Of a stretch of DNA of 64,000 nt, positions 40,837 through 54,300 are shown in pieces. The stretch spans positions 868,001 through 932,000 of the forward strand of contig JASANH010000606.1 of NCBI GenBank assembly GCA_030248295.1, written 5' to 3'. The stretch comes from Mesodorylaimus sp. YZB2_4. Its lineage: Eukaryota > Nematoda > Enoplea > Dorylaimida > Dorylaimidae. The position numbers and the translations under genes were made by a program. The notes below the pieces were generated by a model. It saw only the letters and a list, made by a program, of their open reading frames with translations. It did no database searches and was not told the DNA's origin. How positions within the stretch are numbered: position 1 is the stretch's first letter; each line of letters begins with the position of its first letter.

Positions 40837-43508
40837 AGAAGTGCATACCACCTGTGATGTGAATGTTCTATGAGCTGAAAACCTGTTGCCTCGACAGAAG
40901 TGCTTAAAACTCCGGCTGTGATGTACTGATTATTTTTAGGGAAAATGTCCCTTTTATAGGCGTCTCAGAGGGCTGTTTATCGAGCCATACGGCTGCTATA
41001 GCTGGTTCCTGCTCTATCCTTACAGTGACAAGTACTGCGGTCATACACTTCTTATTTCATGTGTGTACATCTGAACGGGAAATGGTCCAAGTGCAAGACA
41101 ATGCAAGCTGTCAGGCTCAGCGTCTCGCTTTGTTTTTTTGATCGTAAGGGCTCCTGCGACCTGATCGCTGGATCCCATCCAGCTTGGCTTTGTGCTCAGC
41201 AATAAAAAGCCATCTTTTATGCTCCCACATCAAACCTCAGTCCTACAATGTTTATTGGCTGGACTTGCCTCGTGCTTGTACAGTAAACGCCCGATATGGC
41301 AGTAACGGCATTCCACAATGTCTTCGTCCTCGTTTCGCTTCACGACATGTAGAAAATCAAGTTTTAACAGATTATTATAAATAGCAGTCAGCGTGCATCA
41401 ATGAAATCGTTGATCGGAACAAGGGGCAATGCTGTTGGATTTAACAGAAACAAGAAGCAAACAATACAGAGCACATGGACGCAGACACGGTCTACTGGAT
41501 TCTACATAATTATTCCAGCATATTCATACAGCATGACAGCTTGACTCGACAGGTACGTGTCTACCTCTAAGAGTTGGTATTGTCTAAACTAAAAGGCCCG
41601 CAGGGGACGCTGCACAAAATGATTTTGCATGAAGCACAGCTCACAGCAGGTGAGATCAGACTAGGTGACTAGAAAACTTAATTTTAGACCAGGTGAGATG
41701 ACTCGATCTTATAATACAATACCGCTTTGCTAAGTTCTGAGTTTGTATGAGCTAGCAGCCATAACTGTGTCTCCTGCAGAAGTTATCAACCGAGATTTAG
41801 ATTTTACAAAGATGCTCTTTTCTTGGGTGAAGTATAAAGCTGTGCTTTATGCGTTTTGTCACTTCACTCTGCTCGCCGTGTATCGACGTTGTACCCCATA
41901 TGTAGGTCTTGATCAACACTGTCCACTATATCTGTCGATCCATGGACACCCGCAATTGCCAGTGAGTAGGTGCATAATCGACGATAAAAGGTGCTTAATC
42001 TGAAATTAAGCAAAGCAGCCTTGACATGCGCATCTGATGATCACGATCTTCTTTATGCTTATCATCGCCGTCATTCTTCGGTTTTTCAGGTCTGTTGCAA
42101 ATCAGTGCATAACCCAGCTCTGTTTCATGAGTGTTAGATTTTTAGTGTATTCATACGAAACTAACTGCTGCCATTTGAACCCCCTGTAATCCCATTTTTC
42201 TCTGTGTAACCTGACGGCATGCATCCATCTGCAATCTGGGAAGACTCGTTACACGCACGACAAAGCAAACCACGCCTTCGTGAACCCACGTTCGCCTACG
42301 CCAAACTCAAACCTTTCATCGTGTCTGGAACAAAAGCAATAGATTCAGCTACTTTCGTCAATGCTCAAAAATATTCTGTGAGACATGATTGATGAGCGCA
42401 TAACGAGCGCTCTCTTCCACCACACCCTACCACTGGCCACTTGCATGTCATGGCGATTTAATACGTCACCGACGCAAAACATGGACAGAAATAAGCACGC
42501 TAACCAAGACCGTAATATCACGTCAATAAGAAACCCTACTTTATCATAAAAAGCACCACTGATGATATAAACATAGCCATCATCTACGATAGAGCATTGG
42601 TCATAACTGATAACATCACCGTACCGAGTGACTGACTACTCGAACATGCTGTGTGACGCCCTAGACTGACTGCAGCTCGTGCCTAAACCTCATGCACTGC
42701 CCTAGAATTTTCAATGGCGGGACTAAACCAGATTGACTTGATGACACTGCGGGCAGCCCTCGACATCAGAAGATCAAATGGGTCAAAGACTGGACAAGGA
42801 CACGACTAAGCTGGCAACATAAAGTACTAGCTAGCACTATGGCTTTTGTTCCAGGCACGACGTGGACGATACGAAAACTAAACAAAATCGGCACTTACGT
42901 TGAGCGAACTCCAAACTGAAACAAACCGAGAGCGGTCGGACGACTTGGCTTCGCCAATACCAACTCTCATTCGAAGCAAAAAGAAACATTGCCAACCAAG
43001 TCAAAGCACGTTGAACGTACGCAGGCCGACCACAAAAAAACATTTGTCTGCATTAAGAAAAAGCTAAAAACACAAAGTTTTACCATATCTCTGACTAGCA
43101 CCCATCCAAAACTGATCATGCCGACCAACATGCAAGAACTCGTATCGCCGTTCTCGGCATGCAAGAGATTAGTGAAGAAGCGGCGATACGGTCTCCATAC
43201 TCTCTCACACATCAAATCCCACCCAACGCTCAGAATTCAATCAATTTTGAAAGGTTGTTACCGCTCTTTGTCAGTGTGCATCAGTCAGTCAACTTAGTTC
43301 AGTGCTTATACATATACTCCGGAATTTACTCCTGCTCTCTCTTATTTCTACATACTCACTCTCTTGTTTACAAAGACTAAACTCGCCTCAAAGCTAACCT
43401 ATGGCTGAAAAGGTGTAAAGCTGAAAACTGACTGCATCTACTCTTCCTCATGTGCAAGTACTGACTAATGTGTAGCTCAATATAACTGAAGATAAAGCTG
43501 AACGCCGT
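40837..43508. other. Intergenic region between PEPCK copy 2 and kettin
   Basis: The two flanking genes converge, so 2.7 kb here holds both 3' ends. No gene was recognised. The open frames are short and unsupported. An AATAAA at 41201 suits PEPCK copy 2. Confidence 0.5.
41201..41206 (+). terminator. Poly(A) signal candidate for PEPCK copy 2
   Basis: AATAAA lies 364 bases after the stop codon at 40836. It is the first canonical signal I noticed on this strand downstream of the gene. Confidence 0.4.
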
Positions 43509-45372
43509 TCAACGTTTGACGGCTGACGGCGTACTTGCGGCAGCTTGTCCGGGGGTCAACTTCAGACTGGCCGACGACTCGGCTTGGCCAGTCGGATTGT
43601 TCAAACGACATGTGTATTTGCCTTGACTGGAGTCGGAAACCCGTTGTATCTCCAATGAGCATTGATTATTCCCCGTGGTAATCTGGAAATGTTTGATTGG
43701 TTAGCCCGGGCTTGGCTGGCATAAGGTGTTAGATCGATAAGAGGCCATCTTAGTACACGCTCTGAAATGCCTTATCACAATACTGCTCTGTAAGTCCCGC
43801 CAGGTTTTTCCATCCCCACACTTACGTTTATTTCATTGGTTCGTTGCAGCACTCGTCCGTTATGAAGCCATGTGACTTGCGGTGCTGGATTTCCGCTGAA
43901 TGCGGCAGTGAAGGTCGCTTTCTCGCCTGCTTTTGCCGTCAAATCTTGAAGAAGCTGTGTGAACTGAGGCGGTTGCTGGCCACCAGGAGCAGCAGTCTTG
44001 GGTTTCGCTAAAGCAAATAAAACGCTAATAGATGGACTTTAAAGGGAACTATGTAAATGAAAGACTTACGTTGTAGCTTCAACGTGGCTGCGCAAACAGT
44101 TTTGCCAGATGCATTCGATGCTTCGCACTTGTACTCGCCTTCGTCCTCCTTGTGGCATTCGTTAATGGTCAGGGTGTAGACATCACCAGCACGTGATGCC
44201 GAGGCGAATTTGCTGGGCTTGATTTCGGCGTTGTTTCTGAACCATTTTACTGTTGGTTCTGAAAGTGGCTGGGTGGATATTCTGGTGAGACGAAGGGCAT
44301 TCAAACACGGGTCTTACCTGGAACGCCGCTAATCTTAGCGCTGAACTGAGCCGGTTTGCCTTCCTGTAGTACCAATGGTTTTATGGGCTCGATGACTTTG
44401 GGAGCGGATGCAGCACCCTTTTGTTGTTGTGGTTGCTGCTGCTGTTGGCCTTGGACTGGGGCCTGCGTGCGTTGTTGCCCAGGGGCTGGTGCTTGAGGTT
44501 GCTGTTGTGCGGGCGGTCCTCCTCTCGGTTGCTGAGGTGGCGCCGCTCCTTTCGCTACTAGAATCAAAGTTATCTCAGCAGGGTATAGTTTAGATGACTT
44601 ACAATGACTTACATGCAACAGTTACATGAGCGATGCATCGTGACTCGCCTTTGGGATTACGGGCAATGCATTCATACGTGCCCGAATCTTGGGGCAGTGC
44701 TTCAGTGATTAGTAAGCTGTACTGATCCCGGTCGATCAGTGTTTGTACTCGATTGTCTGGAGTGATTTGTTTACCATCCTGAAAGTACGGTAGCACATGA
44801 ATATGTAAAACAGTACTGTACTGCAGATATCATTGTACAACAGTTGCTACAGGTCGTTCTCACCTTGTACCAGCCAATGGTGGGCGTCGGCGCGCCAGTG
44901 ATACGAACGTCTAATCGTGCAGGATGTCCTTGGCTAACTTTCGTATCAGCCATTACTTGTGTGAACTGCGGCTGTGCGCCCGAATCGGCTCGATCGATGA
45001 CCAGTAGGTTGGCTGCTGAGTCAGCGCGTCCACCCACATTCTCAACGCGAGCAGTATAATTTCCTGCGTGTTCTGGTTTCACCTTCGGGATCTCCAGGGC
45101 CGATGTGGTGTCGCTGCTTTTGATCTGAAAGGAGGTACGATATAAGGCTATCAGAGTCCATGCATGCAGCGATCAATTTTTGGTTTCTATACCTGGAATT
45201 CGAACGATGCAGCCACAGTCTTTCCGTCCTTCATCCAAATCACATTCATTGGCTTATCGCCTGCGAACTCGCAGTAGAAACGAGCCGGCCTACCAACTTC
45301 CGCTTTGATAGGTTGAACTTTTTGGGTGAAGACTGGCGCCTGCTTGGCGGTTTGCCCAAGACGGGTGGGCTG
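43509..45372 (-). other. kettin: Kettin C-terminal Ig31-Ig34
   Basis: Four Ig domains begin APVFTQKVQPIKAEVGR, QPQFTQVMADTKVSQGH, KVIEPIKPLVLQEGK and PPQFTQLLQDLTAKAGE. They are spaced differently from the array, and a Gln/Pro-rich linker (QPQAPAPGQQRTQAPVQG) sits before Ig33. A separate group of C-terminal Ig domains after a longer spacer is also known in fly kettin. The Gln-rich exon has a tandem acceptor TAGTAG at 44560-44555, so one residue may vary. Confidence 0.85.
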
Positions 45373-48300
45373 CTAAAAAGAGAAACAATATGAAAAATTT
45401 GAAGCGGAACAAAGAAAACGAACAGAAGAGCAAGCGCATGCAAAACTAATCATTCATTGAGAAACAGAAAGGAGTTTGACGGAGTGCAGCTGCTAAATAA
45501 CAGCGTCACATCACCACATAGCCGCAGGTTGTGAATAGAACTGCAGCAATCCAGGTACTTGAACCAAGAATGGATACAGTGGATAGAAAGATTTCAAGCA
45601 ACTTTGAAGTATAGCCAAGTGAGACATAATTTGCAAGGCCCTTTACTTCAGGGGATGACTCCTCGACGGTTGTTATTTTCTCAGTTTGTGCTCGGATGGA
45701 CGTCACTTTTACTTTCCTTCCACCGATTTCTTTGATCTCCGATTTTTGATCCACCTTTTGAAATAAAATGATTAGGGACTCATGCAAACGCAAACAACAG
45801 CCAAAACAAATCCTGCACGCATCAGGCATATATGGGCAGAACTCACCTTAACAAAGACCTTCTCGTCTTTCTTCTCTTCTCTGAAACAAAACGAGAGGGT
45901 AGTGACTAGTCAGAATGAGGAGATGGGTGGGTTCGCGTATAGCATCTCCCACTACGAGTAATTAGCCCACTAAGGCGCACCAGCACACAAAATGATGCAA
46001 GCGCTTAATCAGACCCGACATACAGCAGATAACTTTACTTACAATTTGGGCCCCACAGGAGCCGTCTTCAGTTGCACGTCTTCCAGCTGCACCGCCTCGC
46101 CAAGGACCACTTCCTTCGGTGCGAATGCTGGTCTCAACGAAACTTGTTTGGCAGCTGGTATGGCCTCGTCCGTGGGTGGTGGAGGCAGCTGTCGGGGTGG
46201 TTTTGGTACAACGTCTGGTTGTGGTATTTCCACATGCTCCTCCGGAGCTGGCTGATCAGCCGGCTTTGGCTTGACGGTTTTCAAGGTTACTTGATCCTTG
46301 GCCGGGACCTCGACTTCCTTCGGTTGTGGCGGTCTCAACTTGAATTTCCTTTCCTCCTGTTCCGAGGACAATGCTGGTTTCGGGGCTTGTGGCTTGAGCC
46401 AAGGCAGTTCTGGCGGAAGCTCCGATGTCCGTTCCACTCTGAAACCAGTTGGTCTTGCTTTGTGAAAGATACGGTTGGAATCATCATTCGCTTACCTCGG
46501 AGCAGGTCTCAATCCGACTTTCTCCATTTCTTCTTTCGGTAATTCTCGAACGTGGACTTTGGCCGGTTTCAGTTGTACTGTTTCCATCGGCAATGGTGGT
46601 GGAGGTTCGCGTGGGCGATCGGCAGCAGAAATCTTTTCATAAAAGTCTTCGTGTCGTTGTTTGTGGAACTTTTGAACCAATTCTTCCGACTCCAGTGGCA
46701 ACGGGGGCTGCTTTTCGCCCTCAATTCGCACAAGTTTACCAAAATCTGGTTTCGGCGCGCGTTCAAAAGCTTCACCCAAAGTTCCCAAAGCTTCTTGGCG
46801 CCAGCGTTCTTCGCGGGTGTCCAGTTCTTCACGAGTGGTCCTATAAACGGTACAGCTATCGAGAAAAAATATCAAGGGCCGATTGGTAAGGTTGGTTACC
46901 TGGAGGCTGATCTCAATCTGTGCTCTCGGAAATCGTGCGGCATTAAAACGTCCAGTGACGCTATGGCTTGTGATTCGCCTTGTGAGTTGCGAGCCACGCA
47001 CACGATCTCTCTGCAAGGAAAGGCTGAGGATAGTTTAATCCAGCTCACAATCCAAAAGGTAGCCAAGGAAGTCAGTCATTAGGATTCCGTAACCTGCGGT
47101 TCCAGTCAAAGATCTGCGAGCGTGATCTGTTTGAGCTGTGAAGACTTGGTTGGCTGCCTTGGAGTCTTGCAGCGCTTCAAAAGCTCCACTGGTCACTCCC
47201 ACCACTATTACGACCCACAAGTATTACAGCAAGGCAAGCCACTTACCCAGCATCTTGTGGCACCACTTGCGGAATAGTAAAATAGTGCATACCGTCGTAG
47301 TTCAATTTGAAACGGATACCCTGAGTATAAAGAATAATGACTTCACACAACAAACATTTCATTGCGCTACAGCCGACTCACATGGACAACAGGACGACCG
47401 TTGATAAACCAATTGACCTTTGGTTTTGGGAACCCGACCACGGCGCATTCGAAACGCGCCGGCTCGTTCTCATATGCCTGTACATGGCGGGGTGGAATCG
47501 TAAAGACTGGCGGCAACTTGGCTTTGGGTTGGTCTTCAGGCTCCATGGTTTGAGTCCTGGACACATCAAACATCTGTTATCTGAGACGAAAGAGAGATGA
47601 CGATGAAAAAGCTTACCAGTACAGCTGTTCTTCCAGTTTGCTAATGGCTGCCACGGACATACCCTGCGGCAATTGCGATTCGGTGATGACACGCTTTGTG
47701 GGTGCGCATACCAGCTTAGCTTTGGTCATGTCCTTTCCAAACTTGTTAACTGCTCGAGCCACGAATTCCCCGGTATCATCAGGCAGGGCGTAGAGCAGGG
47801 CGAGGGCCACATAGCCGTGGTCGTGAATGGGCAGGAAACGGTGTCCCATCATGATTGGTTTGCCATTCAAGAACCACTCCACTTTCAAGTGCGGGTCGCT
47901 GATTGGAGCAAGCCTGAAAGACGAAGTGGGTCCCCCTGCGTAAATTTTCTTTGATAATGGAGATGTTATAAAAACTTACTGGCATTCGAAACGAGCGAAT
48001 TCGCCCTCATTGATGGCCAGATTCTGTAACTGAGTAACAAATTTCGGTGGTTGATTAGCTCCTTCTTGATAATAGTCGTTTTCTGATAGGGCGATATCCG
48101 AGTTCGTGTACTGACGCAAATGACGCTCCAAATCCGAGGTCGACTGTTTGGGAGCTTGCCTTTGTAAGATCAGAGATGGCTTGCTGCTCACTTGAAAGTG
48201 CGTTTCAGTTTTAGCTTCTCCCTTTTCATTGACCGCTTTGCACTAAATGTGTGCACTGATCGTCAGATTTCGCGCCTGTCGAGACAACGTATCACGCACT

Positions 48301-51300
48301 TACCGTATATACTCCACTGTCTTCTGGATAAGCATGTAGGATATCCAAACTAACGAATCCTATAGCGCAACACAAGATCAGATAAGAGCTAAAGATGATA
48401 CGTTGGCAGAGTGCATACCGAATTCGTGTATAGTCTTGAATCGACTTGCATTGACCAGGGGCTGGCCATTGAAGTACCAACTGATTTGCAATTTCGGATC
48501 TGTGATAGGAGTTACTCTACACTCCAAATGCACTGTGTCACTTTCTTGCACGCCTGGTATTTCGGGCAACAAAGGTGTGACGAACTGAGGAGGTTCGACT
48601 TCACGGCGAGATCTGAAGGTGTGCGATCAGGTTATGCGCCGCCTGTGTACATTCTATTATGCGCTACCCTACCTGCAGACCAGTTTCCCAGTGGTTGTAG
48701 CTTGGCCTTTACTGTTTGTCGCCTTGCACACGTAATCGCCAGAATCCTCTGGTATCAGATGCTTGATGTGGAGAACGACAACGCCGAAATCATGCTGCAT
48801 ATGAATACGAGAACTGTAGGGGACTGGTTGCCCATTGTGCAGCCATTCGATTCTCAGGCTTGGATCACCCACTGGCTCCAGCTGGCATTCAAAATGAGCC
48901 GCGTCAGCTTCGGTCAATTCGCCCAAATCTGGTAGTTGGTTAACGAATTTGGGGGCTTCAAATACTTTATCCGGTGCAGGTATTGGTTCGATGACCCGAT
49001 GCAGATAGTCTTCCAGTTCCGTAATCTTCTCACGGTGCATGTGATCAGGCATTTGCCAGTCATGCACAATACCGCTACGGCCTTCCACTTTGACATTGGC
49101 CTGGGTTGTAGCCTCGCCAAATCGGTTCTTCGCTTTGCACAAGAACACACCAGTGTCCTGTGGTTCAGCTGGGGCGATTTCCTGAAGGAGATTCGGCAAA
49201 TAGGCATCCTAGTAGAGCTATGAATAGAAAGCTTACCAAAATGACAAAACCGAAGTCGTGAATCATCTTCATTCGGGAACCTAGGCAAAGAAAATTTTTA
49301 GTAACTCTGTTCTGCTCTTGCATAACAGCGGGATGCTTACTATGGAAGATTGGTTTATCATTATGAAACCATTCCACTTTCAAGTTCGGATCATTAGCCG
49401 GCTCCAGGCGCGCTTCGAAGTGAGCCAGTTGGCCCTCGATAAGGTCGTTCATATCGACCAGTTGCGAGACAAATTTCGGTGCTCCGTAATTTGGGTCCGG
49501 GGCAGCTTCGGGTTGAGGTTTCGGGGCTTCCAAGATGTTGATTTTTTCTTGAGCACCAGACATCTGAGATGGCAATTGTGATGCCAAGATAATACGTTCT
49601 TTGCCTTCGCATGTCATCGTGGCTGCGGTCACGGCTTCCCCCATGCTATTCGTCGCTTTGCACATGTACTCGCCCGAATCTTCGGGGTAGACGGGTGATA
49701 TTTCCTGAAAGAAGAGCCGAGGATATGGCGGGCGTACATTGCAAGCTCGCTAGAAGCATACCAAGATGACAAATCCGAAGTCCGAAATGGTCTTAACTCG
49801 AGAGCCGGTCACCAACGGGTTGCCGTTCAGGTACCATTGGATCTGAAAAGATCAATAGATAGCCGTGAGCATGCGCTTGACCCTTATCTTCAAAGTCATA
49901 CCGTACCTTGAGCTCAGGATCATTTGTTGGTGTAACACGTGCACTGAAATAAGCATTCTCGCCTTCCCTCAACGGAGGCGGGTTCTGCAGGGGCTCGATG
50001 AATACGGGTGCAATCTTCTCCTTGACCTCGACTGGTGGTTCAACAGTGCGATGCAGCCATTCCTCCAATTCGTGCACAGCTTTGGCCTTCTCTTCGCGCA
50101 CTTGAGGATGTAAGATCAAACCAGATTTAGGAGCGCATTGAAGCTGGACGGTAGTGGTGTCACTGCCTGCTTCGTTAGTAGCGCGGCACGTGAACCTAAG
50201 CAAAAGGTAGGCAAACTTTAAAATTTCTTTTAAAAAGCGAGCGTTTTTCACTTACTCTCCGCTGTCCTCGGCCAAAATGTACAAAATATCAAGAACACAG
50301 AATCCGAAATCGTTGACGGGACGGAAGCGATGACCGTGGACGAGGACGTGGCCATTATGGAACCACTCAATTTTCATTTTGGGATCGTCGACCGGTGTCA
50401 CTACAACAAAATTCATTCATGAATGCACTACTTACACTCGTACAAGGCTATCTACAGTAGTTAGTGATGACGACTTGCGAGTTGGTTTTAGGACGTCTTT
50501 CTTTGCCTCGTCCATGCGCACAGGAAGATTTACCTTGGGCTTCCAGATGCACGTTATCACCCTCCTCTAACTGCGGAAACGATGGCAATGGCACAACAAA
50601 TTTTGGTGGTTGTGCGGCCTTTGGTGGAGCGGCCTCCGGCACAGGCTTTGGTCTCTCCAGTTCCAGAATACGGGGAAGGCTCTGAGGTTGTTGCGGGTCG
50701 AGAATAATGGTTTCGCGTGGGCCACAACGGAGATGGCCAACTGTGGTTGCTTCACCAGCAGCATTGGTTGCCTTGCCTGCAAATAGAAATGTTAGTGTTT
50801 TAGCGATCTGTTGAGAGAGAGAGAAGCCCTTGATAGACTTACAGGTCCATTGACCAGTGTCCCTCGGCTCCACATGTTGAATATCCTAAACATAGATCGG
50901 TCATTGAATCACGTATTTTTCAAGTCCCTAATCAACTTACCAAAACGCAGAAACCAAAATCATTGACCATCTTCAAGCGGCTACTCGCTGCTACTGGTTG
51001 TCCGTTCAAGAACCACTGGATGCGCAGTGTGTTGTCATCTTGGGGTTGAACGTTAGCTTCGAAGTGGGCGGCATGGCCTTCGACGACATCTCCAAGGTCG
51101 GCCAGCTGCGTCACAAATACTGGAGGGCCCTTCGCCTTATCTGGAGCTACCTCAGCCAGGGGCTTAGGTGCTTCAAGCTCGGCGATGCGGGCTACACTAG
51201 CTGGCTGCTGCGGTGTCAAAATAATTGCGTCCTTCGGAGTACAGTGCAGCGTGGCAGATGTGACTGCTTCGCCAGCCGCGTTAATAGCTTTGCACATGTA

Positions 51301-54300
51301 GACACCAGAATCTTCTGGGTAGGCGTATAATATGTCCAAGGCTGAAATTAAAAGTAGAAGCTGATCAAAGCAGGAAACAGTATGTGCGTGCACTGTGGTA
51401 CAATGAATACTCGTACAGCACGTATATCCAGCCAGCCAACCAGCCTAACCTAACCTAACCAGCCAAGCATATTTTCCCAACCTAGTAGGCCTACTTGGAT
51501 CACAGCCTGTGGATGCATATTTTTCACTTACATACGAATCCGAAGTCCATCGTGATAGCGTATTTTGAACCAGACGTCAGTTGCTGCCCATTCACATACC
51601 ACTCGATACGCAACGTTGGATCTGCCACTGGTTGCACCTGGCACTCGAATCGCGCCCGATCTCCTTCCGCTACTTGTAAATTGTTCAAGTGACCCAGGAA
51701 AGTCGGAGCCGGGTAAATAGGCGCTGGTGCCTCTTCCGGTAGAGGTTTAGGCGCTTCAATTTCTTGGATTCTCTGCCAACTAGCCTCATGCTGGATCTCG
51801 TCATAAATAGCACTGCGTCCCAAAACTCGGACTGAGCACGATGACACTGCTTCTCCTTCGCTGTTACGCAAACGCAAAGTATACAAACCAGAGTGATCAG
51901 CGTGGGCGCTAGCGATATCCAAAGTAGCTCTTCCCAGTTCGCATTTGGCCTTGTCCAGTTGACTGGCAATGATCAATTGACCATTGCGTAACCATTCACC
52001 TTGCATGGTATTGTCTCTGGCCGGTTCGTAGGTGACTTCCAGATGTAACGGGACGCCATCAGCTACGTTGTCCAGGTTTTGTAACGGCACAATTATTTGT
52101 GGTTTTTGTTTCTCAGGTATGACCTCCTGTTCTTCGACTACTACTGGGCGTTCAAGCTCTTGGATCTTCTGCCAGCTAACTGGGTGTTGTGTATCGCGCA
52201 GAATCGATTCGTAGCCTTCCACTTTGACAACAGCCGAAGTGGTCGCTTCGCCATGAGCATTGGTGGCTTTGCACTGAAACAGGTAAGTGCTAAAAGGAAG
52301 TCAGGAAAGAAAAGGCAATAATGCGCTTACTGTATAGACACCAGAATCTTCTGGATAGATCGGTTCGATTTCCTGAAATCGTGGGAATAGATAACAGATG
52401 ACCTGGTCACATAAGATTTATACATCTTCATACCAAAGTGCAAAATCCAAAGTCATTATTGATCCGGATGCGATTGGCATTATGCAGTGGATGGCCATTG
52501 AAGAACCATTCGACGCGCAGTCTCGGATCTCCCACAGGAGTCACTAAAAGTACAAATTTCGCCTCTTATCTATCCTATTCGAATGCATATAGTACGCTTA
52601 CCCTGGCAGTCCAAACGAGCAGCTTGCGCTTCTTGCAGATTCTCCAAGTTCTGCAATGGGGATACGAAAACTGGCTTCTCATACATCTTGTCAGGTATCT
52701 CAACACGAGGGAACTTCTCCAATCCTTCTAAGTAGACCACTTTCTTGTAGCTTTCTGGATGCTGACTCTCCAACAGCAGGCTTTCCTTCGCTGTAACAAA
52801 ATAGTTTTTAGATAGTTGCCCTGTAAATATGGGTGCCATACTGATACTTACTTTGTACAGTAACTGAAGCTGTCGTCACAGCTTCTCCCAAGTCGTTGAC
52901 AGCCCGGCATACGTAAACGCCGTTGTCTTGCGCGTATGCGTAGGCGATATCCAGAGCTGCAACATGAATCTTATAATCTCCGATGGCACACAGTGACTGG
53001 TCACCTTACCGATAAATCCGAAATCATGGGTGTACATGATACGATTACTAGTGGCCAGTGGCTTATCGTTAAAATACCACTCCAGGCGCAATTTGGGGTC
53101 ATTGACGGGTATGAGCCTGCACTCCAAGTGGATGGGTTCACCTTCTACGCCGTTTCCCACATTGACCAGTGGTTGCGTAAACTGGGGTCTCTGATACACT
53201 GGTGGTTCCGGTGGCGGAGGTAATTCTTTCGGGGCCTCAATAATACGAATCTTGTCCAAACTTTGCTGGTGCAAGGTTTCCAAGTACAGAGCAGACCGCG
53301 CTGAAAATGCCATAATGAACATAGGGAACATAAATGCTATGTTTTGGCATGAATGTCATAAAATGGTCTAGCTGCTCACAGACAAGCACCCATTTGGTGC
53401 ACTAATACTATCAAACTTTATTATCTTCGCACCTTTCACTTGTAATTGGCCTTGGGTAGTCGCCTCACCCACAGCGTTCACAGCACGGCAAACGTACGTG
53501 CCAGCGTCTTCGGGTATGGTGAAATGGAAGTCCAGCTGTAATTGAATAAGGGTGTGAATAAGGCTGTAATAAAGGGTGTGTAAGAAGCAAGTTCGAGACA
53601 ATGCGATGCAGTGCAGTATGCCGCCCAACAGGCCTCAACCCGATTGTTTGGGGCTTCTGGTCATTACTAGGATTTGGAGAATGGTAACCGGCGGCAGCAA
53701 TGTATTCCGAGATCATGTCTCAGGAAACCACAACTAGGCGCTTAAGGCGATGGGCGCGTATGTGTTACTGCTCCAGTGCTAAATGAATTCCTAAGCAATA
53801 CGGAACAGATCGTTTTTGGCGCAGGTGGCCGACCAAATGGAATCATACAACCTACTGAGGGAGCACATACCGAGACAAGTCCAAAGTCATGATGCAAAGT
53901 GGTACGATTACTGGACCGCAACGGTTGTCCATTGTGGAACCACTCCACGCGCAATGTGTTGTCCTTGGTCGGTTCTAAAGTCGCTTCAAAGTGAGCGGGT
54001 TGTCCTTCCACCAAATCATCGCAGGAGTTTAGTTGAGTCAAGAAACGCGGTGGAATCTTGGATGCTTCTGGTGCTTCAGGCTGCGGCCCTGGCCCTGCTT
54101 CTAATTCTTGAATTCTCTGCCAACTGGCTGGATGCTGGGTGTCTAATAGCAGGCTGTCGCGGGCTAAAAAGCCAAAGACCATAGTATTTTGAGGTCTTTG
54201 TATCACGAGTCAATGTTGCCTACCGTGAACGACCAACTTGGCCATCGACGTGGCTTCGCCTTGCGAGTTTTTAGCGCGCACGGTATACAGACCGGCGTCT

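Noticed and set aside
46072..47082. Long plus-strand ORFs opposite kettin
   Set aside because: They are antisense shadows of kettin exons. The minus-strand frames give continuous Ig and PEVK-like sequence with proper splice sites, and the plus frames match nothing.
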